A stretch of DNA of 64,000 nucleotides from Heliocidaris tuberculata (taxonomy: Eukaryota > Echinodermata > Echinoidea > Camarodonta > Echinometridae): positions 13,621,703 through 13,685,702 of the forward strand of contig CM046836.1 in the NCBI GenBank assembly GCA_025618425.1, given 5' to 3'. The position numbers were made by a program, and so were the translations under genes. This document shows positions 49,301 to 58,945 of this stretch, piece after piece (position 1 is the stretch's first letter; each line of letters begins with the position of its first letter). Below the pieces are notes generated by a model. It searched no databases. It was not told the DNA's origin and saw only the letters and a program-made list of their open reading frames with translations.

Positions 49301-52300
49301 TCCCTTGAGCTGTCCTTACACACCTACATATAGGTCTGACTCTATGTACATGTACATTGGGTGCTTATCAGATAATTTACTATATGCAGATATAATGGGC
49401 TTAACAATTTATACTTGTCTATACATACAGACTGAGATAAGAAATTAACTTACAACTGTTCCCTTTCCTGGCTGGGACCATTGTTGAGGTCAGGCTGCAT
49501 CTCTACTAGGTTGGGTGTGCTGGTATGAATCTTCAACTTGAGAGAAAGACGTCCCCTTCCTGATTCACCTGTAAGCACACACACAAATAAAAAAAAAAAT
49601 CAGCATTAGTCATTAATATGATTTGCTTAAAATACAGTGAAATTCAGATACATGTACTGTATTCATTTAGGAAAGCCTCAAGGGCCCTTCACATAAAACA
49701 AGAATGACAGGAATGAATAAATGTCATAATATAAAAACTGACACATACATGTACAGGCCAACACATTGGGCGATTTTTATTCTTCATTTTTTTGTATTTT
49801 TTACCTATAGCCTAGCCTGTAGGGTAGACTGAGGAAACTGTGGCCCCCTTTTGCGGCGACTACTTTGATTGCTGCATTTATTGTGATATGGTGGAATATT
49901 TTACACCACAATGTAAAATATTCCACCATATCACTATTCAGCTATCCATCCCAAAGCAGAATTTTTTTTCATAACTACATTCATGAAGAAATATCAAGCA
50001 GGTCAAATTGGCATGGGGTCAGGGTAATTGTGGGATTTGTGGCCCCTATTGGTCATGAATAATTGATATCATAGATTTTGGGGAAACTTCTTACGGATAT
50101 CTATAATTACTAATGTCAGGTGTTACTGATACACTTAAAATGAACTATCATTGAATCAATAACTGGTTCAGCTAAATTGTTGAAATAAGCAATCATATCA
50201 TATACATATCGTGCATCTACAGTGTCATAAAATGTGGATACCCATCCAGTTTGCACTGACTTCCCTGGTTACAGCATCTACTTTTATCCCTCTGTACAAC
50301 CCTGCTAATGAAAATATTGGGGTGCAAGTTTTTCTACTGTGTTCCTCAATTCATACTCTTCCTATTTCAACCAAAAACTCATCTTAATGACACCACACCC
50401 CAAAATGCAAAGTAGACTTGCCACTTTCCAGCTAATGGAATTTGGATCAACATACGTTTTGAGCCCTCCTGTTCACAAACTTTGAGCAAAATGGCTGATT
50501 TTTCTGATTTGAAACAAGGAATAGTTCAGCAACACATGTACATGTACCAAACATATTTATCATTGAGTGATGCTACATACAGTATGTACAAAGAATTACA
50601 AGCTCTCAAAGAAAAAGGGGCCCAAATTATACAGTCTCCCCTACATGTACATGTACATGTACATTTACATTTACATTACATGTAGGCAAACCTAATTTTG
50701 AAAAAAGATTATAAAACACTCAACAAAGCAAAATGTTCGTAAATATTGCAGGCCTGGTGTAAGAAAAAGACTTGGCCTTTGTGTAATAAACTTTATGTAG
50801 GTCAACAGGTTTATGATGCTCAGTGCACTACAAAATAATACACGTACATGTACATGTACAGTATCTAATTTCCTTAATTCCAGATTACACTTTCTTTTTA
50901 AAGAAAATTCTCAAACATTTATCGATGAGAGTGAATCTTGGCATCACATTCATTATAAGCAAATTTAATCATGAAATTATAACCAGTGCTACACAAGGAG
51001 CAGATCTTTCCCGACCTTCCCAGGATCAGACTACATGTACAATGCACACAGTTCTTCTACCAGTAACAGCTACATGTACAGATAGACAGTGTCAACAAAC
51101 AGTGTATCAATTTACACTGCTAACATCAGCAGCTGCTGCCTACCTCCAGACTGAGACTACAAGGATGGCCATGACATTGGTGGCCTAATTATAACATATC
51201 TTTACAACACAAACTATGAAACGTTTTGCCTTCAAATGGCTACATGTACATGTACATGTACATGTATACCGTGATCTTGATACCTGAGTATCCATAAGCC
51301 TTGGCCTGCACTAGAAACATTGAAATACATGTACACCATTTAAAATATAGCCTAGGCCTGCGTGCCTACATGACTTGTAGCAATTATGTACATGTACATG
51401 TATGTACAGCTGTAGTATTCCATCTAGACTGTAGGGCCTACATGTACATGTATTCTGATGGCAATGAAATTGGCGGCCTAAATGTACATGTACATACTTG
51501 TATAACGTATCTTTACAACACAAACTGTGAATGACTGAAGTACCTGTGAAAGGGTACTGCATACATGTTATGTGAATAGGCCCTAGTCCTACAATATCTG
51601 CTGTCCAGTAGCCTTTACTTATGGGCCAAGTAATCACAATATAACGTGTTGTACATTATATTAAATCGTAATTCGATCTACTGCATACTTTCAATACATC
51701 ATAGTACAATTAAATAATATGCACTGCATTTGGATCTCTGCCCTGGGTAATTCCAGCGTGACAGACGGGACATCCAACCCTCACATTTTTATGTTTTTAC
51801 TTCATATTTCATATTTCATTTAAAAGTGATGCTTAATTTGATGCAGAGATGTGATCTATAGGGTTTGGTCAACAAAATGGGGGGAAATTTTATTTTTCAA
51901 GCCCCGCCCACAAATTGTGGGTGGGGCTTCAAGTTCAGCGTGACAGACGGGACATGAATTTACCAAGCCATTTCTGCTTCGATACTTTTCGACTAAGCTC
52001 TCCTCACTGGAAAATCTTGAAACAAAATATGTGTATTCATGTTATCAGTTGTTGGTACCTTTTTGAAACCTGCTAGTATACATTTGAAATTTCATCTTAC
52101 TTTTGGAGGAAAATGCCAAATAGTGAGCGTGACAGACGGGACAATAAAAACGTGACAGACGGGACACATTGAGATTGTACACAAAATAGAATTTTTAAAG
52201 ACAATCAAATTTCCAGCATTAAATACCTTATTCTCACGTTCTAAAGGGGTTAAAGGGTCATCTGTAATATCATGAAACATAATAGCAAAAGGATTTTAAT

Positions 52301-55300
52301 TTTCATCCATCGGAAAATTCTCATGTAGTCCCATCCATACATATTTTTGCTGTAGATGCCAAACGTGACAGACGGGACATTACTTTATGAATCATAATTA
52401 TCTTCATAAAATTAAAATTCTGCCAAGTTAGCAGTAGAAATGAATTTCCCCCCTACCAAAGAGCAAGACTGCAAAATTTTATTCAAAGACAATGGTCTAA
52501 TTTATTGTAAATGCAAAAAGTACCTTAAAAAACGTGACAGACGGGACAAAAATCCATTTGACCTTTGACCTCCATTAAATCAGAAGAATATTAATATTTT
52601 TAAATTTTTTTGTATATAAACATAAAATTCCCCTTAGTCCTAACTAGATTTGGTTGTCTTTATTATTATAACAGATGAAATTTCTAAAAATGACTCAATA
52701 TGTAATTAACCATATTTTACCATAAAAATGTGTGATTTCATTTTTGGGTTAAAAAATGGCCATTTTGGGTCAAAATATTCAAAATATTAAAAAACTGAAT
52801 ATTGTTCCATAAAGTTCAAATCATGCATATTCAAGTGACATAGAAGGAAAATGTTCAAAATAAAATTTGTTTTTTCACCAAAAGTGGACATTTTCATGGA
52901 AAAGGCTGTTAATTTCAAAGTTTATTTCCCAGATAATGAATCATTCAAAAGGCAAGGAAATTTTTTTAAATCCCTAAATTTTCACAAATTATCAAATTGG
53001 GCAATGGGTAACAGTGTGACGGCAATTCAAATACTGGAATGTCTTTCTCCCATATAGCGTGATATGTACATAAACATGACCTAGATTTATAGAAACCCAA
53101 GTAGAATTTAACAAAAGCTTTGCTTTGGTTTATTCTTACCTGTACATGTATGTATACATGTAGTCACTAAGTACATGTTCATGTACATGTACATGTAAAC
53201 ACAATCAATATACATACATGTACATCACTTGCCCACTTGCCCTGCATGTACTCTCCACATTGTATTTTATTTTTTACTACATGTATTTAAGCAACAGAAA
53301 TGAATAAAAACCACCATGATTCTTGATATGAAACATCATTTTCTCAGAGAGAGAAAGAACATCCGCATGCACTATTGAAGATGCAAGCTTCAAAATTTTT
53401 AGAGGAAATTACATATTATGCACATGTAGCATGAGATTCACAACAAATTGGACATACATTTACATATAACCATGATGAATCATGCAGTTCAGTTTATGGA
53501 TATGTACATGTACATGTATTGTATTTAAAAAATAAAAAAAAAAGTATCATTTCACAACCACAAGGTGTTCCCTTATGAGTTACCACAGAAAACCTCGTTT
53601 GAGTCAAATTGCCAAACCAAAAATAAAAATAGTGGATGTAGGCTAGATTAATGATGATATAATTTTCTCCCTTTTGCAAAACTGTATTATTTTGAAATCT
53701 CAAAACAAAGTCTTGTGCTATAAAGTGTACCTGCAGTAGTAAATTATTCTAGTAACTGATTTGCTTCACATAACAATTTGGTCACACCCTAATGGGCTAG
53801 TTATAGAAATATAGACAGCAGTGTAGTATGTCTAAGGGGAATTCCCTAGAGATGATTTACATCACATACAATATACATGTATCCTCTTGTTTTTAGACTG
53901 TTCACCTACACAATTTAGGGAAAGTTTGAGTACATGTTTACATGTAGAAACAGTATAAGGCCAGGTAAAATTGATTCCTAGTTTCTCATCGAGATTTTGC
54001 AAAAATAAGGAGGAGGGGTACCATGTTATTTGATATTTGATATCAAATGATGGCTGCCACACATAGAAATGCTATTAGGCATGGCTTCCCGTTATATTTA
54101 TATTTTTCTGGGGTCCCTTTAAACCCCTAAAAGGCTTCAAGATTCAATTTTACGGGTCTGCAGCAAAATTTTGGTGGTTTATCTTTTTCTTTAAAAAAAA
54201 ACACAAAAAATATCAAATACTGTAACCAAAAAAAAGGAGGCAGGCACAAAAAAGAATGCGGGCGGGGACAAGTAACTAGTAATAATTCTTATTTGGCCTA
54301 AGAATGATACACTCATAGAGGTACATGTACATGTATGCAAGAGTGCTTCCTGGAAATTTGGGTGTACAAGTACATTTTTCCTAGAGTTTTGAGAAAAGGG
54401 ACTGCAGAGCTATAATCACTACCGGTACTCACATTAGCCCACTTGTAGCCTACACATGTATGTACATTGATGGTAGGCCCCTACAGCGTACATACTGTAA
54501 ATAAAAGCAAATTGTAGTTGCAAGCCAACCCAATAATGTTGCTCACATATACAGTTGCTTTGATGCAGCTCTTTACATGTACATGTACATTGTATTTACC
54601 TGCAAGGGTACTAAAAATTTAATAAGACAAGTATCTGTGTCCAAAATATTATCAAACAGAGCATAAAAATGGGTTCTGTACAAAAAAATACTACAATGTT
54701 TAGGAATACAAAAATGAAAAATATTTAGGATTGTAGTTAGCCTTTCACAGTGTACATGTACATGTAATTGTAAAACTCTGAATTCCGGATTAAACTGATT
54801 TCAAATGTCTGAGTCGTTACAAAACATTTAATGCAGAAAAGGAGGCCATTATAAATTCCTTATGTTTTTTTGCATGTACATCGTACATGTACATGTACAT
54901 TGTACATGTAGCCTATTGAAGATAAAATGTGTTCATGTTCATGTATTCTACGTGTATTAAGCCAAGTAACATCACAATGAAAATTTCCATGTGCAATGGC
55001 AATGTTGCACACGTTCTACCAATGTCCTTAATTCTCGACTGGCATCCGTGATTCACAAAAACCATTGACCCCAATTTGTGACTCACTTTCCTGAATTTTG
55101 CCTGGAGAAGGTTGGAGTGCTCACGTTTCCATTTGCAATTCAACCTTTCCTGTGACAAAATGTGGTCATCTTGAACATGTCACTTGTTACAAAGGGTACA
55201 TGTACATGAAAACCTAGAGAACTATTAAACATGATGCATGTAATTTCCTAGTCAAATAGTGACATTTAAAAAGTACAGTAACCTATAAAAAAGGGTTCCC

Positions 55301-58300
55301 TGGACAAGTTGTGAAGTTGTCCACCAATAAAGATCGTTTTGTAGGATGTGAATTTGTTTTCATTTTTGTCACTACATCGGATGTGGTACTGTCTTTGAAT
55401 CCTTAGTTTACCATTTGAAAGAATACTACGCAGCCTATATTTTCATATTTTTCATTTCTGTTATTTGGTATTTTTTGCTTCCCACTTTCCAAGGGAGTGC
55501 TTCATCAATCCAATAATTAATTGCAAATTTAACTCAATACATTGATATTTTCAAAATCCAATCAATAGGTGTGCAATAATCAATTTACAATTCCCCCTTC
55601 AGTTATGTGGGAAAGCATCACACTGGAAGAAATCTACAGGTGAGTTTGACATTATTATTCCCAGGGCAAAACTGAGAATCATGAGTCATCTGACCTGAAT
55701 AGAGGTCAATGGTTTTTATGGAAGTTTTTTAGAGGAAGAAAAAACCAAACCCTAATCACTGTACCAGAAGGCCTGCATGTACATTATATCTGAGAAATAT
55801 ATAATTCTCTAGCCCATCATCATCATTGTACCCCAGTTTTGAGATTAAGATAGGGCCTATATACACATACATGTACATGTACATGTACATTTTATATTTC
55901 TAAAATTTGCAAGTACCTCTATTCCAAAATGTACATGTACTACAATTTAAGCACCATGCTTTTGGTGCCTTTATACAATTTCTATATTTTATAGGACCAG
56001 GGCCCGTTGCATAAAACTTACTATTAACAGTAACTTTGCCATCAATGGTAATTCCAATGGAAACCTTGATTTGATTGGCTGTTGAGTGATGTTACTATGG
56101 TAATTACCACTGATAGCAGAGTTACCATTAATGGTAAGTTTTATGCAACAGGGCCCAGGAATAGGAATAGGGTTTGAAGTTACATGTACTTTCTTCCTTT
56201 TTTCATTTCTTTTTATTTATTTGTTTGTTTAATTTTTTTATTTTTTTGTGAATATGTTTTTTACTTGTAACAAAGAATTCAACATGGAGAGGCTACATAC
56301 ATCGAAAACCATGTATTTGTATGATTACTTGAATAAAAATTATGTTTCATGGAATGTTGGTTATTTTGTGACTGCTATCTTACAATTTGACAGACTTTTC
56401 TGTTGAAGCCCACAATGGTGATAGAGTGTTTTTGCCTCATTTCTTTTCTGTCAGAGGTATACTGTATAGTAATAGGGATTCAAAATACCCTACGCAAAGT
56501 TCTAAAGAATTCAAATAGAATTAATGATAACGGACCGTAAATCAATCACTACATGTAACAGAGCATGTGTCATTCAACCTCCTATCCCCCATCCCCTGAA
56601 AAAAAAAAAAAAAAGTTCTGAATTCTAAAAAATTAATGAATTTTTAAAAAATCTGATAAAGGATTTATAAGGAAGATAAAATACAAACTGGCAAATCTAT
56701 GAGTTCCCTTCCAGGAGCCCTCCAGTGGTTTTGTACTACATACATGTAACAATCATTTTTTTTAATCCTTCTTTTTGTTTGTTAATGAGGGATACATGTA
56801 AAGGGTGTGTAAAATCAAATACAATATATACATGTACATGGATCAAATACTGTAGCATGCCGCAGAAGAATGATAAACTATTTTCTTCAGAGGAAAAAAT
56901 GGAAAGTTATGAATTTCTTAGTGTAAAACCAATGGAGAGAGCTGCTCACAAGGAAGGTTACAAAGTCACCTACATGTGATTCCACCAGTAAATATCCAAG
57001 TCATTAGTTTTTTGTATGTACATGTACGTTTATGCACAATCACACATATTCGAGGTTATTATAGATGACCTCACACTCCACATACACTGTACAACATGTA
57101 CCTTTATACCACAGAGAATTTGCCTCCCATGGAGAGTGTGTAATCTCCAGCTACATGTACGGTACATGTATGCGTGTTTTGAAAGAACAATATCGCTCGA
57201 CAAAAATAACCTGAAAATTTCACTTAATCAAGGTGATAAAGATCCTATTGAACTTGAAGAATTTGGTGTGAAATCAGCTTTTCAATCATCCTGAAATATA
57301 GAAGGAAGTATTTTTTCAAAAAATTTTCCTATTAATATGGTGTTTTCACCTCTTCAATCTAAAAAGTTAGAGGTCGTGATCGCCGCTGAAAATGGCATAG
57401 CCCCACATAGTGATGGTTCCATGTGTGTCCATGTACATGTCATGAACATACAGTACATGTACATGTACTTGTACCTGGTCCTAAACTACAAGTTGTAAAG
57501 TTTGCCTCCAAACACTACGGGAAGAAAAATCAAGCCTTTCATATTTTTTTCTTTAGATTCAAGTTTTAGTGGTCTAATCAAAGAAAGAGCACAGAGTCTA
57601 ATTCATGTTGATCAAAGTGTAAAAACATGCGAACTAAGCCACCTACAAGTAAAACTAATTCTTGCTCATAAATCCAATCAGACTGCTTTGGTAATTGAGC
57701 ATCTAAGTTTTAAAAATCAACTTCTTATTTTCAAAAAAATTTTCAGAAAGAGGTTCGATTACCCAAACAGTACATTAGATGTACCAAAGAATAAGACTTT
57801 GCTTTAAAAAGTAAAGATACAAGTAAAGTTCTACATGTATGTTGTTGTGGATTGGTTTTAACAGCGTACATGTATGTCATTCAATTGTGAATATTTATGC
57901 CCAATATACATTTTGTTGCTTTATGCGCTAGGCTATGCTGCATTATTTTAGTGCGATTTTACTTTTTGGAAGATATTACAATGTAAGACAGGCTGTCGTC
58001 ACAAACAATTGCCCGCTTTTCATGTAGTCTTAGGTTTGACCACAACGTTTGATAAACATCTGTTTTGGCAAACCCGGAGAATAGGGAACCAGACGCGCGT
58101 GCTGTATTCAATACTGTGCGTGACAATACTCCAGACACGTGTCTCTTGATGGAATAAACCGTCAAACACAGTATAAAACACAGTATTGAACACAGTACGC
58201 GTGTCTGGTCCTCTATTCTCCAGTTTGCCTCTGTTTTTACCAAAAAGTGGGAATTCAAAATGTTTATTAAAAAAAACTTTGACTTCATTACAATTTACAG

Positions 58301-58727
58301 CACAAATACATATGATCATGACATGCTGCACTGCAAATCATGCAATGGAAGGGTCATCACTGACAAGCAACTAGAGAGTAAACATCTACATGTATGATCA
58401 AAGTCACTGAGACTCCACCATGTCCACTGCCAGTCACTGCGAGGGTCAGACTGTCAGTGACCGTCACTCAGGCACATCAACAGCAATAATGCCAATACAT
58501 TAATGTATTGTAGTACACCATGTAGACTGTCACTCATTGACGCTGACACAGATCTAAATTTTATCAGCGACAGATTGACCCATTTTTTATACACTGAAAA
58601 AGAGTCAATACAGAAGCCCTTATTTCAGTATTGCTTTAAAATTGCCTGTTGATAGAATAAAGTGCATGCATCAGGTTCTAAAGGGTATTCGTCACGATGA
58701 CTCACCTTCTCTATTTGCTAGCGCCAT
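31249..58727 (-). CDS. MAP2K4: Dual-specificity MAP kinase kinase 4 (MKK4/SEK1), complete coding region in 12 exons
   Basis: Cytosolic kinase that phosphorylates Thr and Tyr in the activation loops of JNK and p38. Coding exons (minus strand order): 58727-58706, 49568-49454, 48064-48004, 42618-42505, 39891-39772, 38521-38402, 37117-37066, 36612-36485, 35360-35283, 34551-34403, 32713-32668, 31341-31249. All introns are GT-AG and phases match; total 1098 nt, 365 residues. Visible landmarks: a basic-hydrophobic docking site (RGRLSLKLK, residues 12-20), GRGAFGSV P-loop, catalytic K104 in AVK, HRD 200-202, DFG 220-222, activating S230 and T234 in SIART, PER and SDVWSLGIT, and a C-terminal helix ([18 protein letters not shown]) like the DVD region bound by upstream MAP3Ks. 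The FYKFVHEV segment and SIART loop identify MKK4 rather than MKK7. The N-terminus is shorter than in human MKK4 (399 residues), and the usual HPF before the last helix is replaced by EYKF. Confidence 0.97.
32164..32579. mobile_element. piggyBac-like MITE, copy 1 (MAP2K4 intron 11)
   Basis: A 416-bp element bounded by TTAACCCTTTC and GAAAGGGTTAA. The TTAA target and CCCTTT ends are typical of piggyBac-derived elements. It is the reverse complement of the copy at 38998-39415, similar along its whole length. No ORF. Confidence 0.85.
32668..32713 (-). CDS. MAP2K4: MAP2K4 exon 11, alpha-H
   Basis: A 46-nt exon, acceptor caatatag, donor TTA|gtgagt. Encodes [15 protein letters not shown], matching the CLTKDxxxRPKYKELL block of MKK4. 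It is short and easily missed. Confidence 0.93.
32854..33078. repeat. Nested inverted and tandem repeat (CTCGCTATTCATAAGG family)
   Basis: Two related palindromic units of about 110 bp follow one another. Each has GGACCGCTATTCATA on the left, GAAAACTGCTATTCATTTA-like centres and ATAGCGGTCCTTATGAA on the right. Outer ends CTCGCTATTCAT and ATGACTAGCGAG also pair. Likely a duplicated foldback-type element, in MAP2K4 intron 10. Confidence 0.75.
34403..34551 (-). CDS. MAP2K4: MAP2K4 exon 10, alpha-G region
   Basis: Acceptor attatcag, donor AATG|gtgagc. Encodes [29 protein letters not shown] and EDFIVFVNK. Confidence 0.97.
34634..34683. repeat. Solo arm of the CTGTTTGGAGCC palindromic family
   Basis: Matches the reverse complement of the right half of the element at 2519-2595 (CTGTTTGGAGCCAGAAGGGC, then ACTCTATACAAATGAT). 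The second arm is missing. In MAP2K4 intron 9. Confidence 0.65.
35283..35360 (-). CDS. MAP2K4: MAP2K4 exon 9, P+1 region and alpha-F
   Basis: Acceptor ctttcag, donor ATG|gtatgt. Encodes [20 protein letters not shown] then SLGITM. Confidence 0.97.
35521..35610. repeat. (CAT)n-rich low-complexity patch
   Basis: CATCATCAGCATCATCGCC-type units in MAP2K4 intron 8. They give a Met-rich open frame on the minus strand that is not a gene. Confidence 0.85.
35631..35781. mobile_element. Palindromic MITE with GGGCCCTCTTGCATAAA ends
   Basis: About 150 bp; left end GGGCCCTCTTGCATAAAA, right end TTTTTATGCAAGAGGGCCC, inner arms with GCGATCAAACGCAACTC and its partner. The ends resemble, but are distinct from, the GGGCCCGTTGCATAAA family at 25458 and 55998. 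Confidence 0.8.
35900..35935. repeat. Perfect 15-bp hairpin with 6-nt loop
   Basis: GTGGCATGAAAAGAC, loop ggacag, then the exact complement. In MAP2K4 intron 8, about 120 bp from the MITE at 35631-35781. Confidence 0.7.
36485..36612 (-). CDS. MAP2K4: MAP2K4 exon 8, catalytic and activation loops
   Basis: Acceptor tttctag, donor GCT|gtaagt. Carries [25 protein letters not shown] and the phosphoacceptor loop SIARTMDAG, then PYMA. Confidence 0.97.
37066..37117 (-). CDS. MAP2K4: MAP2K4 exon 7, leads into the HRD motif
   Basis: Acceptor ttccacag, donor AGAG|gtaagt. Encodes [17 protein letters not shown]; the aspartate of HRD is split across the next junction. Confidence 0.95.
38402..38521 (-). 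CDS. MAP2K4: MAP2K4 exon 6, hinge and alpha-D/E
   Basis: Acceptor atacacag, donor GCA|gtaaga. Encodes [10 protein letters not shown] at the hinge, then [10 protein letters not shown] and IPENIMGKV, an MKK4-specific segment. A GA-rich microsatellite lies about 40 bases upstream in intron 5. Confidence 0.96.
38550..38732. repeat. (GA)n microsatellite in MAP2K4 intron 5
   Basis: Interrupted GAGA tract; on the transcribed strand it is a CT tract just upstream of the exon 6 acceptor, where it may add to the pyrimidine signal. Confidence 0.88.
38998..39415. mobile_element. piggyBac-like MITE, copy 2 (MAP2K4 intron 5)
   Basis: A 418-bp element starting TTAACCCTTTCGAGAC and ending CATGAAAGGGGTTGA; the right TTAA has decayed to TTGA. 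Inverted with respect to the copy at 32164-32579, with several insertions and deletions. Confidence 0.83.
39772..39891 (-). CDS. MAP2K4: MAP2K4 exon 5, alpha-C helix
   Basis: Acceptor ttggcag, donor GAG|gtaagt. Begins [20 protein letters not shown], nearly identical to vertebrate MKK4, and ends FFGALFKE. Confidence 0.97.
40692..40747. other. Imperfect stem-loop, possible structured or repeat-derived sequence
   Basis: GATAGAGT pairs with ACTCTATC, and within it CGAACCCC pairs with GGGGTTGG. The 200 bases to the right are less AT-rich than the intron around them. It does not fit a tRNA or other RNA gene I know. Confidence 0.3.
42505..42618 (-). CDS. MAP2K4: MAP2K4 exon 4, glycine-rich loop and catalytic lysine
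   Basis: Acceptor ttctgcag, donor AAG|gtacac. Encodes [26 protein letters not shown] and ends with MAVK, whose lysine (K104) anchors ATP phosphates. Confidence 0.96.
44440..44600. repeat. Possible retroelement 3' end
   Basis: TTCCTGAAGATGATCTGAAA followed by GGTTGAAAATTCGAAAC resembles the conserved CTGAAGATG...CGAAAC tail seen at the 3' ends of some Penelope-like and related retroelements. A similar CTGAAGATGAATATAC...ATGAAAAC string occurs at about 62764. No reverse transcriptase frame is present. Confidence 0.3.
45326..45347. repeat. (AC)n microsatellite
   Basis: Eleven AC units in MAP2K4 intron 3. Confidence 0.85.
47352..47736. mobile_element. Long foldback MITE (MAP2K4 intron 3)
   Basis: A 385-bp element that is almost entirely inverted repeat: outer ends GGCCGGAATTCACAAAGGTG and CACCTTTGTGAATTCTGGCC, inner arms CTATGGTTTAGACCACGGTT and its complement. 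The right arm holds a small tandem expansion (CGTTCATTATTGGAC twice). No ORF. Confidence 0.85.
48004..48064 (-). CDS. MAP2K4: MAP2K4 exon 3, pre-kinase linker
   Basis: Acceptor ttaacag, donor GAG|gtatgt. Encodes [17 protein letters not shown], close to the linker just before the kinase domain in vertebrate MKK4. Confidence 0.93.
49454..49568 (-). CDS. MAP2K4: MAP2K4 exon 2, JNK/p38 docking site
   Basis: Acceptor cttacag, donor AGTT|gtaagt. Encodes [19 protein letters not shown] and a polar linker; the Arg/Lys followed by Leu-x-Leu pattern is the D-motif of MKK4. Confidence 0.9.
49883..49934. repeat. Perfect 23-bp hairpin with 6-nt loop
   Basis: Arm GTGATATGGTGGAATATTTT plus ACA, loop ccacaa, then the exact complement. 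In MAP2K4 intron 1, about 315 bases upstream of exon 2. The perfect pairing suggests recent origin or constraint. Confidence 0.75.
51757..52548. repeat. Cluster of six CGTGACAGACGGGACA motifs (family B)
   Basis: Six identical 16-mers, all on the plus strand, at 51757-51772, 51939-51954, 52128-52143, 52151-52166, 52364-52379 and 52533-52548. Spacings are irregular (23 to about 210 bp) and the intervening AT-rich DNA is not itself repeated. The motif contains GTGAC-AGAC-GGGAC. A near-perfect 31-bp palindrome (51899-51929, AAGCCCCGCCCACAA arm) lies just before the second copy. In MAP2K4 intron 1. Confidence 0.93.
55998..56157. mobile_element. Palindromic MITE with GGGCCCGTTGCATAAA end, copy 2
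   Basis: Same family and orientation as 25458-25620 with scattered substitutions (for example CTATTAACAGTAAC for CCATTAACGGTAAC). In MAP2K4 intron 1. Confidence 0.82.
58061..58240. mobile_element. Palindromic MITE-like element
   Basis: About 180 bp. Left arm GGCAAACCCGGAGAATAGGG, CCAGACGCGCGTGCTGTATT, ACACGTGTCTCTTGATGG; right arm CACAGTATTGAACACAGTAC, GTGTCTGGTCCTCTATTCTC, CAGTTTGCC. Near the 5' end of MAP2K4 intron 1. Confidence 0.65.
58706..58727 (-). CDS. MAP2K4: MAP2K4 coding exon 1
   Basis: ATG at 58725-58727 in strong context (aactATGG) begins MALANRE plus one base; donor GAAG|gtgagt. Only seven residues precede the 9.1-kb first intron. Confidence 0.8.
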
Positions 58728-58945
58728 AGTTTCATCGGTGGTAGAACTTTCAGTGCGATGGAATCTCTTGCTGTGTTCTCGCAATTACTCATCGGCTGCG
58801 CGACAACACACACACGGACAGGCACCCGCTCTGATGTTCTCGAATCCCCGCCGAGATTCAATCCTGGTTTCGTGCAACTTGTCGTGCAATAACTCGGTAA
58901 ATCAAGCGAAAACTACGACGATTCCTCGTTTCCGGGCTGAATAAA
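58728..58945 (-). promoter_or_regulatory. MAP2K4: MAP2K4 5' UTR and CpG-rich promoter region
   Basis: Immediately upstream of the MAP2K4 start codon the sequence becomes CpG-rich and less AT-rich, then reverts near 58945. No TATA box is evident. A five-codon upstream ORF (58735-58718, minus) overlaps the main ATG in another frame; its own ATG has weak context. The transcription start cannot be fixed from sequence. A plus-strand open frame of 100 codons over this stretch is a shadow. Confidence 0.5.

Larger units (their letters stand above)
38000..58450. repeat. Domain of interspersed ACATGTACATGTA palindromic motifs
   Basis: Copies of TACATGTA and longer (ACATGT)n or (GTACAT)n strings occur every few hundred bases or closer through MAP2K4 introns 1-6. 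Examples are near 43680-43725, 43855-43870, 47830-47845, 50640-50690, 51240-51265, 53180-53200, 54875-54910 and 55870-55890. They are sparse left of 38 kb and nearly absent right of 58.5 kb. They create His/Val-rich open frames that are artefacts. Confidence 0.75.

Noticed and set aside
49883..49934. MicroRNA precursor
   Set aside because: The stem is only 23 bp with a 6-nt loop and no bulges, too small for a normal pre-miRNA; kept as a hairpin finding.
50823..51534. Frames rich in His-Val repeats on both strands
   Set aside because: They are translations of ACATGTACATGTA repeats in MAP2K4 intron 1.
57502..57807. 101-codon plus-strand frame in MAP2K4 intron 1
   Set aside because: AT-rich, no motif, no Kozak or splice support; likely chance or decayed repeat.
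58642..58944. 100-codon plus-strand frame
   Set aside because: Lies antisense to MAP2K4 exon 1 and its CpG-rich 5' region; no homology signal.
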